64,000 nt of DNA from Dysidea avara (GCF_963678975.1 NC_089285.1:9534694-9598693), one strand, 5' to 3'; shown: positions 45,971 to 56,784, numbered from the stretch's first letter. Notes: generated by a model from the sequence alone, not told the origin. Program-made: numbers and translations.

Positions 45971-46876
45971 GTGACTGGATCTGTGAAACGGGGTCTTACA
46001 GCATCTCCAATTACATATACCTAGGTAATAGGCCGAAATTTGGCCCTAACATAGCACTATTTCTGGGTGTAATATTAACATGATAGGCTAAACAGGTGAA
46101 AAGGATTGTTAAAGTTGAAGACTAACCACACCCAGTAACATCATCTCTGGCATATACTTCCAAGACAAAGAAATGAAGCAAGTTATTGCAATCTATTCAG
46201 AACTTTTTGTGCATGAACACTACTTTTAAATTGGTAAACTTACAGTTTCCATTTTACATATATACTCATTACAGAGGATGGCAATGAACAGCGTGGACTA
46301 GTAGCTGCATTTTGCTTCTCGAAGAGACTGAAGCAGTAGTATCTAGTGTCATGGATATTTTTAAGAAGCACAATCCATCATGGGAATTGTTGCCAGTACT
46401 GATGTCTGATAAGGACTTCACAGAGAGGGAAGTTCTTGCTAAACACTCACCTTTTGATTTGCCTTTACCACACATTCTGATCATTTCAATGCAAAATCAC
46501 TATGGAGAAAATGGGAATAACTTGGTGATGTCACGGATATATAGGCAAGACAGTGTGGGATTGATAAACCAGGATGAGGGGCCAGGTCGGTACATAAAAT
46601 TTCCCTTTTTCAAACTCCTTTTACATATAACTTTTAGCACACTGTACCCAGACACCATTTTATAGTTTGTTATGGTAATTAGACCTGTGGTATCTAATTA
46701 TCCAAATTTCAAAAAATACCATGTTATTTCTAAATACAGCAAGCAAGACAACACCAAGGAATTTTTATTTACAACTCAATAATTTAAAAAAAAAACAAAA
46801 CCCCTTAAAAATTGTTTTAGCCATACTGAATAATTTTATTTTCGGCGATAAGAACGGTTTTCGCAAAGCCAGTCAC
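45971..46876. mobile_element. MITE-like element enclosing a MULE fragment
   Basis: Starts GTGACTGGATCTGTGAAAC after the shared ATAT and ends TTTTCGCAAAGCCAGTCAC (46876) before ATTT. The ~906-bp interior carries a broken Mutator-like transposase piece. It is therefore either a relic of the autonomous parent or a composite. Confidence 0.75.
46270..46560 (+). pseudogene. MULE (ZSWIM-like) transposase fragment
   Basis: First frame: EDGNEQRGLVAAF. It shifts near 46315 to LLEETEAVVSSVMDIFKKHN and LPVLMSDKDFTEREVLAK. This is the core of the MULE transposase domain as found in animal ZSWIM1/3-like proteins, where SDKDFTER is a hallmark. After about 46440 similarity ends and the expected FPNA-L-ICLFH block is absent. 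Only about 70 residues survive, with no SWIM finger. It lies wholly inside the 45971-46876 element. Confidence 0.75.
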
Positions 46877-46977
46877 ATTTTATTTTTTTTTAAATTTCTG
46901 TATGTATCTGTGTTTGTTTAATCATTTTTACGATTTCTGCTTGAAGAAACATGACTACCCATACTTTAACTCAAATT

Positions 46978-48265
46978 TTAAAGGGAATTCCTGGCTTCCT
47001 TGACAAATACCTTTCCAGGGTGAAGTTTGGAGAACCGAAAGTGATGGAGTTGTGTAATTCCCTTCAGAGCAGTCTTTACTGTTGTTTCTTCAAAAAAGCT
47101 GTTCCAATCATAAGTTGGAACGAACATTGTCTCATCGAGTGATCCAATAAGTTGAGGTATGTTAACGAATGATGACTGGGCTACACAGTTGGCAATGTCC
47201 TCTAAGTCCCCTATCTTTGTCCGACGAAAGCTTTGTTTTAGTAGGCCAAAGCACCAGTCTGGTGCAAACTTAGTGTGTCCCACTAAGAGGAACGATATGG
47301 TGATGTGATTGTGTAACCCAGTCATGCATCGCCACATAAAATAATACATCATAAACCGTCTTATTTTGGCTGGTGCAGTTATCTGCATGTAAATGTACAG
47401 ATGTCTCTCCTAGTCCGTGAACTTCAAAAAAGTGGTGAAGCATGGAGATGATAGAATTGGCCCCCTTTCCAACATTGTAACCTTCATCTATCAAGTAAGT
47501 CACCTAAATTGTTAGGGATTACCCTAGTAACATAGTACTTCAAACATGTATATATATACATACTTGACGTGGTATGGCTTCACAGCATACTCCAAAGATT
47601 CCACACTTTCTTGGAGTTAAAAAGTATACAGGACCAGGTTGTAAAGGGTCGCTTGGGTAGTGAACCTATTAAATATCCCATAATATAGTATTTATATGAA
47701 AGTTTACATTATAGTGCATGTACCTGTTGAGCCATATCAAAGCTGTAATGCATTTCCATTTTATGGCTAGCTGGTGTTGTATGTGATGATGGTGAAGGAG
47801 CCTCTAGCACTCCATCCGAATTTGTGAAGGTGGCTTTCAACTTCTCCCGGCTTGCCTTGCAAGCATCACGATAGCAGGTCCTTTCAACAGCTACTGCTTC
47901 CAAGTGGGCTTTTGCTGCATCAATGGTCTATTATGTACAGTACGTCATGGTAAGAGTGCTTACTAGTTGTGTACTTACTAACAAACTAACTTTTAGAGAA
48001 ACATTACCGGAGTACATGTGGAGATAAGGAAGGAGTTACTGACTTTGGAAATTAGATCATGTAAGGAAACCATATTTACAAATAGGTTATTGTGTTATTA
48101 TCTTTATTGGGGTATGTTCTGTAACAGATGGATACATACCTTCTGTTTCTGGCGATCCGATGTGTTAGCCAGTCTCATAATGGACGTACTGTTTTGCTGG
48201 CATGTCCAACACAGGTCGCTCCTTGGTCTTCCAATCACAATGTGTGGCAACTGCTTCCTCCAATG
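46978..48265 (-). pseudogene. DUF7869-type transposon-associated gene, broken
   Basis: Minus-strand exons with GT/AG borders: 48140-48265 (RPRSDLCWTCQQNSTSIMR), 47724-47927 (YSFDMAQQ), 47574-47665 (PGPVYFLTPRKCGIFGVC) and 47503 downward. The last codes LIDEGYNVGKGANS, HHFFEVHGLGETSVHLHADN, then after a frameshift near 47365 FLLVGHTKFAPDWCFGLLKQ and ALKGITQLHHF. The H-A-D-N-C-x-x-Q-N-K block and VGHTKFAPDWCFG are signatures of the DUF7869 family, widespread in invertebrate and fungal genomes and probably a DDE-type transposase. The first exon has Cys pairs that could bind zinc. Coding stops at 46978, about 100 bp from the MITE end at 46876; the C-terminus is missing here. Confidence 0.75.
47133..47234. 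repeat. 102-bp segment duplicated at 48435-48536
   Basis: It is identical to 48435-48536 except for one C/T difference, and both copies are in the same orientation. Here it is part of the DUF7869 coding exon (codes PQLIGSLDETM). The second copy lies 1.3 kb away, outside the main exons. Confidence 0.95.
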
Positions 48266-48434
48266 CTACAGCTGTCTTGGCTGTTGCTGATGGATCACTG
48301 TTAGATGGCGGTGCACATACCGTAGACGATGTCACGGTTGACACTGTGGTTGCTGTTTCAACACATCTAATCTGGGATTGAGACTGACTGTCAGATGACT
48401 GAGGTGGAGAATCAATGGATAGAGGATCAGCCCC

Positions 48435-48536
48435 CATCGAGTGATCCAATAAGTTGAGGTATGTTAACGAATGATGACTGGGCTACACAGTTGGCAATGT
48501 CCTCTAAGTCCCCTATCTTTGTCCGATGAAAGCTTT
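48435..48536. repeat. second copy of the 102-bp coding segment
   Basis: Near-perfect copy of 47133-47234. Its left junction creates the first codons of a minus-strand ORF (48165-48449) that otherwise reads a Ser/Thr-rich low-complexity sequence. Confidence 0.95.
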
Positions 48537-48672
48537 CCTCTCAGCAGCTGGCTTTACCAGTGATTCCAAATGGATTGTCACAAGAACGACAACAATATCT
48601 TTATGATAAGATCCGGGAGTTTTGTCCTGAGCAAAAGAAAGATATTGTATGCCCTAGGCCTTTGAGCATTTA
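48537..48672 (+). pseudogene. coding-like fragment, possible DUF7869 C-terminus
   Basis: The plus strand reads GLSQERQQYLYDKIREFCPE and DIVCPRPLSI before a stop at 48672. It resembles the C-terminal end of transposon proteins of the DUF7869 type. If so, it lies on the strand opposite the main gene and beside the 102-bp duplicate, pointing to a local rearrangement. The assignment is tentative. Confidence 0.4.
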
Positions 48673-48780
48673 AACAATTGTATAAATATATAGTATTAAA
48701 CATTCTATTTAACACCTCAACACTGTAACTTATGTAACATAAAGTATAAACAAATTGTGATTCCCAGTTGCAGTACGTGT

Positions 48781-49110
48781 TTAGTGTGTTTGTGTGTGTG
48801 TGTGCGTGCATGTATATGTGTGTGTGCTATGTAGTTTCGTGTGTGTGTGTGTGCATGTATATGTGTGTGCGTGCATGTAGTTTTGTGTGTGTGTTGGTAG
48901 TTTTGTGTGTGTGTTGGTAGTTTTGTGTGTGTTGGTAGTTTTGTGTGTGTGTTGGTAGTTTTGTGTGTGGTGTGGTGTGTGTGTGTGGTGTGTGCTATGT
49001 AGTTGTATGTGTGTGTATGTGTGTGCTATGTAGTTGTGTGTACGTGTGTGTGTGTGTGTGCACGTGCGTGTGTGTGTGCTATGTAGTTGTGCATGTGTGA
49101 GTGTGCAGGG
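48781..49110. repeat. GT-rich microsatellite/minisatellite
   Basis: (TG)n runs with higher-order units: TTGGTAGTTTTGTGTGTGTG, about 20 bp, four to five times (about 48890-48965), and GTGCTATGTAGTTGTGTG at about 48823, 48992, 49025 and 49077. The long His/Thr ORF on the minus strand is an artefact of this. Confidence 0.93.
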
Positions 49111-49558
49111 GTGATTGATTATAACAGTTACAGGGGTTTCAGCAATTCTTACAATTTTGTATGAAATGTGTAGTGATGCATGCATGTCTTTAAAAAGGGA
49201 TTTATCATGGGTGGTAGATACCTACACTGTGCTTCAGGCTGCTGTACACATGACAGAGCTCTTAAATACCCTTAAACAGGTACAGTAGGATAAGTTATTT
49301 CACTTTGAGAATAGCCAAACAAAGCAAACATGCATGCACAATCACACATGCATGTTACACAAACTTGCAAGAAGTGCTTAAATCCCTGTATTTGCTGACC
49401 AATTAGCAAGATTGCCACCTATTTCCTTTTATGGTTTGACATTTGCAAAGGTTGGGTGTAGGCCATGGTTTCCACTTCACATGACAAAGTTCTGTTTCTG
49501 AACTAACCAGGTGGGGTTACTATACCATAGAGCAAACAAGTAGATTTTCCTGAGTAGA

Positions 49559-49669
49559 TACAGCGGTTCTAAGAGACATTGCGTGACAACAAGATTTTGT
49601 CGAATAGTCAAACAATAATTACCGCACATGACGTCTTGTTGTCATACAAGGTCTCTTAGAACTGCTGTA
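49559..49669. mobile_element. 111-bp MITE with Tc1/mariner-like ends
   Basis: Arms 49559-49594 and 49634-49669 pair with few mismatches: CAGCGGTTCTAAGAGAC facing GTCTCTTAGAACTGCTG, and TTGTTGTCA. TA lies on both sides, as for Tc1/mariner insertion. Confidence 0.8.
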
Positions 49670-49965
49670 TTATGTGTGTGTGTGTGTGGATAGTGTGTGC
49701 TGTGTGCATTACTTTGTGTGCGTGTATTATTGCGTGTGTTACTTTGTGTGTGTGTGCAGTGTGTGAGTGCGCACGCGTGTCTGTAGTGTATGCATGTGTA
49801 TTGTATGTGTGTAGTGTCTCTGCATGCATAGTGTAGTGCGTGCATGTATGTGGTAAATGTATTATGTAGTAGGTGCATATGTGTGTAGTGTTTGTGTGTG
49901 TACGTAAGTGTATCTTACTCCCATGTGTTTGTAGTGTGTGTGTTATCATGTGTGTGTGTAGCAAT
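49670..49965. repeat. second GT-rich microsatellite
   Basis: Imperfect (TG)n with GTGTGTGTAGTG-type variants. Starts immediately at the right end of the 49559-49669 MITE. Confidence 0.9.
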
Positions 49966-50368
49966 GTTTCATTTAGGGAGAGGGGTGTGTGGATGCACTC
50001 ACCTGCCCCACCCTTTACAAATTCTAACCCCCTTTAAATGTTAAGCAATGGTTTTAATTTAATAAAAGTGCTTCAGAATGTATCACAAGTCCCAGGAGCA
50101 GCATGTCATTCTCAGGTACCTCAGAATGCCTGAGAGTCCAAAATCCTAAAATTTCTGGAATGCACTGAGAATGTATTAGAGTCTAAAGTACAACAACTTC
50201 CTGCCCCCTAGATACCATTCACAAAGTACACAGACAGATGCTTATACTACCCCCCCCACCCGAGTCATTTTCTAAATGAAGACCTGTGTAGTGTGTACAT
50301 ATGTGTGTACTTGTGTGCATAGAGTATGTGTGTCTAAGCACTACGTACACAATTATAATAAAACTTAC

Positions 50369-50494
50369 TATTAATGATTGACAGGGAACATCTATCAGCC
50401 ATGATCCTTCACAATCAAATTCTTTTTCCAAAGTTTTTGAAAACAAGACAGTTCCTACCAATTCTTCCAGCAAATACCTACCTCTAGTCCCCAT
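50369..50494 (-). CDS. candidate exon, unknown protein
   Basis: On the minus strand, from ATG 50494 the frame reads TRGRYLLEELVGTVLFSKTL and CEGSWLIDVPCQSLI. It then meets a donor (ATA/gtaagt) at 50369. No further exon is identifiable; family not recognised. Confidence 0.3.
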
Positions 50495-50519
50495 ACTTTT
50501 TTATAACAGTAGAGTGCCA

Positions 50520-51440
50520 CTATGTGACCCAAACCTATGCAAAATAAAAAAGTTTATCAGTACACAATCAGAGACTGGTGCGCGTTAATATGCGATTACT
50601 GCATTACTTTCTAGGTGTGAAAAGGTTTTTACGGGTTATATCACATTACAATTAGGGTAGAACACAAACAAAAGTGACACTTACGTCTCACAACAATGGT
50701 ACAGCCTTTCAACACGAGACGGCAAATTTCATTAAACCTTCGCGCTTAGTAAAAGAATAGGCCTACTAACAAACAACACTTTCTCACCATTACTAGATGA
50801 TAATCCATTAGAATCGACGAGGTTCTCGTCAGCCATGTGGTTACCTTCCTTTTTCACGTGTGTAAAAACGGAAAAATCCTGTAGTGTACAGAAGTTACTT
50901 TGTCACGATTTGCTAGTGATTTGTTTACATGTGATAACCGATCGTAAACGGCGTATGAAGAAATAATTAGACACTAGTCAACTAGTTAACCTGCCATAGA
51001 ATGGGATGGTTGTAAATGGCGTCGTTTGGCATGCCCTTTAGGTAAGTATCCAATGTGTTTGCACTGTATACATTTCCTTAAATAGCATTTTCTTCTTCTT
51101 GTCCTTAATTAGTTGTACCATAGATAATATATGATATATATTATCTATGATATATATTATCTATGGTTGTACATCATCGTTTACCGTTTCATAGTAAGCC
51201 AAAAATTCATCGTTTGGTGCAGTACACAATTCATGCACCACTCTTCTCAACTCCGACTCTCCTCTGAGTTAATTTGACATTCCTCTGAGTCAAATATGTA
51301 ACGCAATATATCCTTGTAACCTGAACGGGACACCATACACTGATACTGCTCCGACATGTCAACTCAACAGGGGCGCGTAACCAGGATGTGACCGGGGGCG
51401 CTTATATGTTTCCTATCCATGGCGCGTGGAATATCTATGG
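50520..51440. other. non-coding; AT palindrome array at 51118-51168
   Basis: No gene seen. ATAGATAATATATGATATAT and its complements form overlapping palindromes (three ATAGATAATATAT-like half-units). GAGTTAATTTGACATTCCTCTGAGTCAAAT near 51270 is another small inverted repeat. Confidence 0.5.
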
Positions 51441-51449
51441 TTTCATAGC

Positions 51450-51767
51450 ATTGATTTTATGACTGACCCATCTAGTTCCACTTGCTCGTATAGGTTTAAT
51501 GCCATTATCATCAAAACTTAGGCACTGTTTCAAATCAGTAATAATATCTTGTATCTCCCTACACTTTTAAGGTGATTTGTTGTATAAGTAGAATAAATGG
51601 ATTAACATATCATCTATATGGTCAAATACTGTGCCAGTAAGAGCATTTTTAATTGCTAACTCAAGCTGATGCGCTAGACACTACGCCCAACATATCCAGT
51701 ACAGCTTAGCCTCAGCCAATTCCTTCAAACCTCTTCCGGCAATGTTACACAGTACCAATACCTGCTG
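51450..51767 (-). pseudogene. hAT transposase fragment (C-terminal core)
   Basis: The minus strand reads CLAHQLELAIKNALTGTVFD, then LFYLYNKSPKKCRE and KPIRASGTRWVSHK. These are the conserved blocks following the second catalytic Asp in hAT transposases of the DUF4371/ZNF862-like type. A stop splits IAGRGLKELAEAKLYWICWA from the first block. The dimerisation tail is not seen. Confidence 0.75.
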
Positions 51768-52135
51768 TTACACACAATCTGCAAACAGTTTGCTGTAATT
51801 AATTAGGCCAACAGGTATTTTGCGATACCATTGTTCAGTTGGTTTAACAAGTGGCTTCAGATAAAGTGCTCCATCTGGACAATCTTCCGGACACTTTGAC
51901 ATGTATAACTTGTAGAGCCTGACTAAACAACGTTCTGGATTAACATCATTGGCATGCTGAACCACTTGCTTTTGCTCCTGCTTTCGGTGTACAAAACTTC
52001 CTTGATTTATTTTTGACACATCTTCTGAGTACAATTCATAAGCCCATCCATTTGTAGGTTCAGACAAATTGATCTGTGAGGGATAATACCTCAATCTTCT
52101 ATGCTCCACACCATTTTGTAATGCGAAGTAAAAAC
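51768..52135 (-). pseudogene. Crypton-derived DUF3504 domain fragment
   Basis: After an acceptor (tatatag/) the frame reads YFALQNGVEHRRLRYY, ELYSEDVSKINQGSF, VVQHANDVNPERCLVRLYKL and LYLKPLVKPTEQWYRKIPVG. The same block order is found in DUF3504, the Crypton tyrosine-recombinase-derived domain of KIAA1958, QRICH1 and ZMYM proteins. About 120 residues are present. The frame is open, but it abuts a hAT fragment, so this is probably a piece of a Crypton rather than a host gene. Confidence 0.7.
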
Positions 52136-52237
52136 CTATATAATAATATATCTATGTGTTTAGTAGCTGCTGTGGATGTTTGTCTCCAAGTAACCCCTGT
52201 TGTTTCCACAATATCTTCATGCTCCTAGTACAGCCCC

Positions 52238-52564
52238 TTACCACAACGTGTACCCTGGAATACTCCAAGAGTCTAACAGCTTGGTGATTGTCTCAAATAT
52301 GGTGTCGGCTGTGTGAGAGCCAAGAAATGGACATACTTGAAGTATCCGCTCTTTTCTTGTGAAACTCTCTGGTTTGATAAAGTGGGCTGTCCAACTAATT
52401 AATGAATCTCCACCAGCCTCCCTAGTCCAGATGTCTGTAGTAAAACTTACAGGGAAACTTACCTTCATAAGAATGAATCTCTTGTTTTGATAGAAAGATG
52501 TTAGGTATAATTTTTTTGAAAAGCATTTTCTAGATGGCATGACATCTTTTAAAATGAGACACAC
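52238..52564 (-). pseudogene. hAT transposase fragment, central part
   Basis: MPSRKCFSKKL, VSFPVSFTTDIWT (first catalytic Asp block), SWTAHFIKPESF, SHTADTIFETI and LLDSW are typical of ZBED-type hAT transposases. The matching N-terminal part is directly adjacent but on the plus strand (52571-52800). Confidence 0.78.
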
Positions 52565-52570
52565 ACCGTG

Positions 52571-52800
52571 TAAACTTCAATGAATTGGAAGCTGAGAGAA
52601 ATGACCAAAGGGAAGCAGAAGAGGACGCAAACTGGAGAAAGGCGGATGTGCGTCAGCTCACGGTGAAGGAAAACAAAGACACATGGACATACAGCCATCC
52701 ACAACACAAGAATTGGATTGCGGAAAAGATGGCCCTCGATTCACAGCCATTTTCCATTATTGAGGATGCTGGTTTTCTTCGATTATTGGCCAATGTATGC
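52571..52800 (+). pseudogene. hAT transposase fragment, N-terminal part, inverted
   Basis: The plus strand reads RQLTVKENKDTWTYSHPQHK and WIAEKMALDSQPFSIIEDAG, then FLRLLANVCP. This is the segment that in ZBED-like hAT transposases immediately precedes the 'Y.(I/L)PSRR.F' block. That block is found on the opposite strand from 52540 leftwards. An inversion breakpoint lies at 52565-52570. Confidence 0.7.
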
Positions 52801-52939
52801 CCTTGGTATCGTAGTTTAATTGTATTAAAATTTCTTCACTCTCACTCCACCTCAGCTTACAGCCTCATCACAAGTGTTACATATATAATAACAAAGTACT
52901 CCCAAAATCACACTCATCTATTTCGCCATCAGTATGAAC

Positions 52940-53260
52940 CCCAAAACAAATTCAATGGGGTAGAGGTCTGGTGACTCTGGAGTAAAGTACCTGATTTTCT
53001 TTTCCTCTAAGAAATCCTCACTATGCTTATTGGCATGCTTTGCATCATTGTAACAGCTTGCTTACCAGGACAGTCCACATCCATAATGCCAGTAAACATT
53101 ACCAGCTTGTTTACCGGTTCACCCCAATGTATATGTGGAGCTTAATAGGGTATACAAAGTCTGCTGTGATGCTCGAGCTGCACCATGCACTCATCAGAAA
53201 CACTATGTTCGCAGTATCTTGCATGAGATTAGCTTTTTCCTCTCATTCATCTGAAATGTT
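52940..53260 (-). pseudogene. Tc1/mariner transposase fragment
   Basis: On the minus strand, with stops: DECMVQLEHHSRLC, HIHWGEPVNKLVMFTGIMD, NDAKHANKHSEDFLEEKKI and TPESPDLYPIEF. These match the DDE_3 core around the second and third catalytic residues (D-x-x-KH and SPDLNPIE). Reading frames change between pieces and the intervening ~30 residues are missing. Confidence 0.78.
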
Positions 53261-53642
53261 TACTCAGGTTATACTCACACCACCAGCAAGAGACTGTGAT
53301 GACCCATAACAACAATGTGTACAAACTAATCTGACATACAACACGAATAATAAGCTTTTGTCAAAGTCCTGAAGATTCATTGTTATTCAAGCCTAGGTGA
53401 TATTTTATTATTTTAATCATAAAAAAATTTAACAATTAATGAGTAAAGATATGTGTTAATTTCACAATGATGTATTTTCCATTGTTTCACAAAATATGAA
53501 AGACAAACTTGCATAGTGACCAAGCTTTAACAATTTTCACAGATATTTCAACTCAAGGCTTAGATAGTACTATTGGTCTAGCATCAATATCTCCTATATA
53601 CAAAATCTAGCAAAGTTATTAAGGTTCAAATGATATTAATAT

Positions 53643-54286
53643 GTGACCGAATTTTGGAAAACCGTCGATATACGCACAACAGTACTTTGTAATAAAACGC
53701 ATTTAAAAATTATGGGTAAAAAAAGCAAGCTCCAAAAAAAAATTATGCAAGTTTTTATCGCGTCACTGGTGGGCGAACTAAGCCTCCAATGGATACATCC
53801 TGGGCATCATCTTGTTCGCCTGTTCATAAGGAGTACAAACATCTTTGTTTCATTTCCATACACGAAATGATTTTAAAGTTACAGACGTTTGTTTACGTTG
53901 TGGTGACGAAAGAATTTACCGACGATCATTTTTCAGTGAATTTGCCTTCCTTCTCGAACACCGAAGCATACCTGGGGCAAACACTATACCTTGGTGGATG
54001 CACAAATTCATGGCGAACACAATGAGCGAAGATTCAATTCCGTACGCCATTGTATCAGTAAGTTATGATGGTTTATGTAAGCGCCTGTAGATTCTTTTCT
54101 CGATAGGTTCTGTACTTATCAATTTATTTGCTCATCCGGCTGTCTAGTGCTGTATTTCCAACGCTACTTAACTTATGAAGCTGAAACTTAGGTAGTCCAT
54201 TCCTCTGTCCCTATAGAAAACAAAGAACAAATAAAATGCATTTTGAAAATAGTGCGGATATTGACGGTTTTCTAAAATTAGGTCAC
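53643..54286. mobile_element. 644-bp MITE, GTGACCGAATTTTGG ends
   Basis: GTGACCGAATTTTGGAAAAC faces TTTTCTAAAATTAGGTCAC (about two mismatches), with ATAT on both sides. The interior from about 53930 shares CCTTGGTGGATGCACAAATT and downstream sequence with 56785-57125. Confidence 0.88.
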
Positions 54287-54909
54287 ATATGGTAGTGGTG
54301 GTGAGGGTTGTTGCATGGTCAGCACCTCCCCTTCGTGACCCCGGGCAGTTGAACATGTTCGAATGGCTAAAGCTGACCTTTCGAGTCATGCTACATATTC
54401 ACAATACAAGGTACGATAACAACCATATTCATTTAAATTTGTGACTTATAGGCGTTTGCCCACGCCAGCACTAAGCTATCAAGGAACTAGTTCTCTTATT
54501 GCGAGTAAAGATTGTTACAGCTTTGCATTAAATTACATTTTAGTTTTGTACCATGATAAATTATTTATGTAGAGTGAGCTACATTTCACATTTATTTGTA
54601 CAACCCAACCATTCAATTTCTACTCCCGCATTGGCATAAGCTACAAACATTATTGCATATTTTGTACAATTATGCATTATTGCATAATTCATACAAACCA
54701 TATAAAGAAAGACCCAACCTCCTTGCAAAGTCTACATATGTTTTAGTGATGCTGTTCTTGATAAGCCCAGTAAGTATTGCAGGTCAATGTGTGTAACTCC
54801 AATTTCAGTTCTTCTAGGGATCCATTAAAACAAAGAATAATGGAACAGCGGAATAAGCATTCCTACCATTTTATGATTATGCCATCTATAGCATTTACAC
54901 AATACTTAC

Positions 54910-55106
54910 CTCGTAGCAATTCCCCCGAGAATGCAACCATGATGGCTGGTAGTGTTGTACCCAGACCCCACCCACTGCATTGTTAGTAGGGTCCGCAAGA
55001 GTTTTGGGCCGTACACCATTTTTCCTTTCTGAGCAATCAGACGTTTTAATTCAGCTGTAATGCAATTTGATAGGCTAGAATGACGAAGATAGCCAACTGG
55101 AACCAT
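54910..55106 (-). CDS. candidate exon, unknown protein
   Basis: The minus strand from ATG 55106 reads VPVGYLRHSSLSNCITAELK and YGPKLLRTLLTMQWVGSG. It ends at a consensus donor CTACGAG/gtaagt (54910). No partner exon or family recognised. Confidence 0.3.
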
Positions 55107-55824
55107 GGATACAAATGTATAAACAATCTGGCGGCAGGCCCAAAAACGTAGCGTAACTCACCAGACCCTATGGGCACAAGACTAGATGGTTGGCAATCCT
55201 CAGGGTGATCTTTAAATAGAATCTTCTACCAGCCATCACACTAGTAACTGTCTGAATTTATTAGAGTCATGAGGTGTTACATGATCCAATTTAGCTATAA
55301 TAGTGGCCTTTCATTACCTGTAACTTTATGGAAAGTTTAATTTCAAAGAATACCTAATTGAGAAACATGCATATGTCTAATCGAAACATTTATATGGATC
55401 AGCATTGTCATAATTGTGAGCAATACTTTAATTATTAAGCATTATTGCATGGCTTAGGTAACTTGTCACCTATCAATTATTATCCACCTTCTGGGCACAG
55501 TGGAAAAATAGTGGGGATATGACTTAAGAAAAATGAAATTCTCCACCCAATGGCACCCGTGCTTGGGATACAACTAGCTAGTGGTTTATCTCCATTAGCA
55601 TGGCAATATATTCTTTAGGAAACAAGACTGATTGATTCTTATGCAGCTTGCATTTCCAATGCAACACCCAAAATCTCAATATTCAAAAAGTTCTCAAATC
55701 CAATCAGGCCAACATTTCCTCAACTAATTCCCTATAGTTATAGTAATCCTGGAAGGGAAGCAGTAGTTGGGATATGAGTGCATTATTGCACTATAACAAG
55801 GCTATAGTGTACATACCTTATATC

Positions 55825-56299
55825 CAGTGTTGGGAGTAACGCATTACGTAATATTAGTAACAAAGTAATATAACGAAATATGCTGTAAAGACAGGTAATA
55901 TAATTGAAGTTACTTTACTTGTGAATATAACGCGTTACCTAAGTAATGAAGTTACTGTAACGAGTCTAATATTATGTAATATTATTACTGTAAGTAACGA
56001 AGTTACTAATCTCATTAGTAATCCACTGAGTAACGCCTAGCCACTACGAAGTAACAAAGCCTACTGAGTGAAGCTTATTCACTAGCTTCTTGCTTATACC
56101 CAAGATTTGCACATCGTCAAACAACGCAATCATGTCACGTGATAAAATGGTAGTTTCACACGTGACAGCTTAAGGCTGTGGACACAAAGTAATACAATAT
56201 GTAATATTATTATAGTTACTTTATTATATGGGTAATATGTAGTTCAGTTGCAAGTAATATGTAACTAGTTACTTTTACAAAGTAACATGTCCAACACTG
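55825..56299. mobile_element. 475-bp hAT MITE with 8-bp target duplication
   Basis: CAGTGTTGGGAGTAACGC faces AGTAACATGTCCAACACTG. The 8-bp CTTATATC is perfectly duplicated at 55817-55824 and 56300-56307, the hAT signature. The interior is almost entirely composed of short TAA(T/C)ATTA, GTAACG and GTTACT words. Confidence 0.93.
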
Positions 56300-56379
56300 C
56301 TTATATCCACAGCAAGTGAGTGATCAGGATACCGATGATCCCTACTTCTTGAGCTACTTCTATGGGAGAAACTGATAGT

Positions 56380-56682
56380 TCAACCTGTATAACCAACGGT
56401 GTCGGTCACCACCATATGAGGGGTGCCTGTGCTCCACGTCATAATCATTGGGGGACTTCTTGAGGGGCCAATTCTACTAAGTAATTGACTGAACTGCTCC
56501 TCAGAGAGAACTATAGAAGAGGTAATCACTGGCTGATCAGACGTAGTCGTAGGGGATGGGACACTGACTGGTATCAAATTCGTCTCTATACATGTAGAGT
56601 TATCAGTTTGTTTCCCCATACTGACAGAAGATGAGGGCTGTGTGATTTGAGTGACCATGGATGTCACTGGAACCGGTGACAA
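56380..56682 (-). CDS. Ser/Thr-rich ORF, unknown
   Basis: The 100-codon minus-strand frame is rich in Ser, Thr, Pro and Val (SPVPVTSMVTQITQPSSS) with one more regular stretch, SEEQFSQLLSRIG. It could be a disordered N-terminal part of a transposon gag or a chance ORF. It lies between two MITEs. Confidence 0.25.
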   Translation of the reverse strand: MSPVPVTSMVTQITQPSSSVSMGKQTDNSTCIETNLIPVSVPSPTTTSDQPVITSSIVLSEEQFSQLLSRIGPSRSPPMIMTWSTGTPHMVVTDTVGYTG

Positions 56683-56784
56683 TGGAACAGTATCAGCATA
56701 TTCAGTTTGAGTACAGTGACTACAGGTTGTGGAAGCAGACTCCGTGGCAGGCTCACTGCGTCACCATCTCCTGTAAGAAGTGAC

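Noticed and set aside
48781..49185. His/Thr-rich 134-codon minus-strand ORF
   Set aside because: It is the translation of a GT microsatellite; no splice or start context.
49642..49964. Two overlapping His/Thr-rich ORFs
   Set aside because: Same microsatellite artefact, in the second GT-rich tract.
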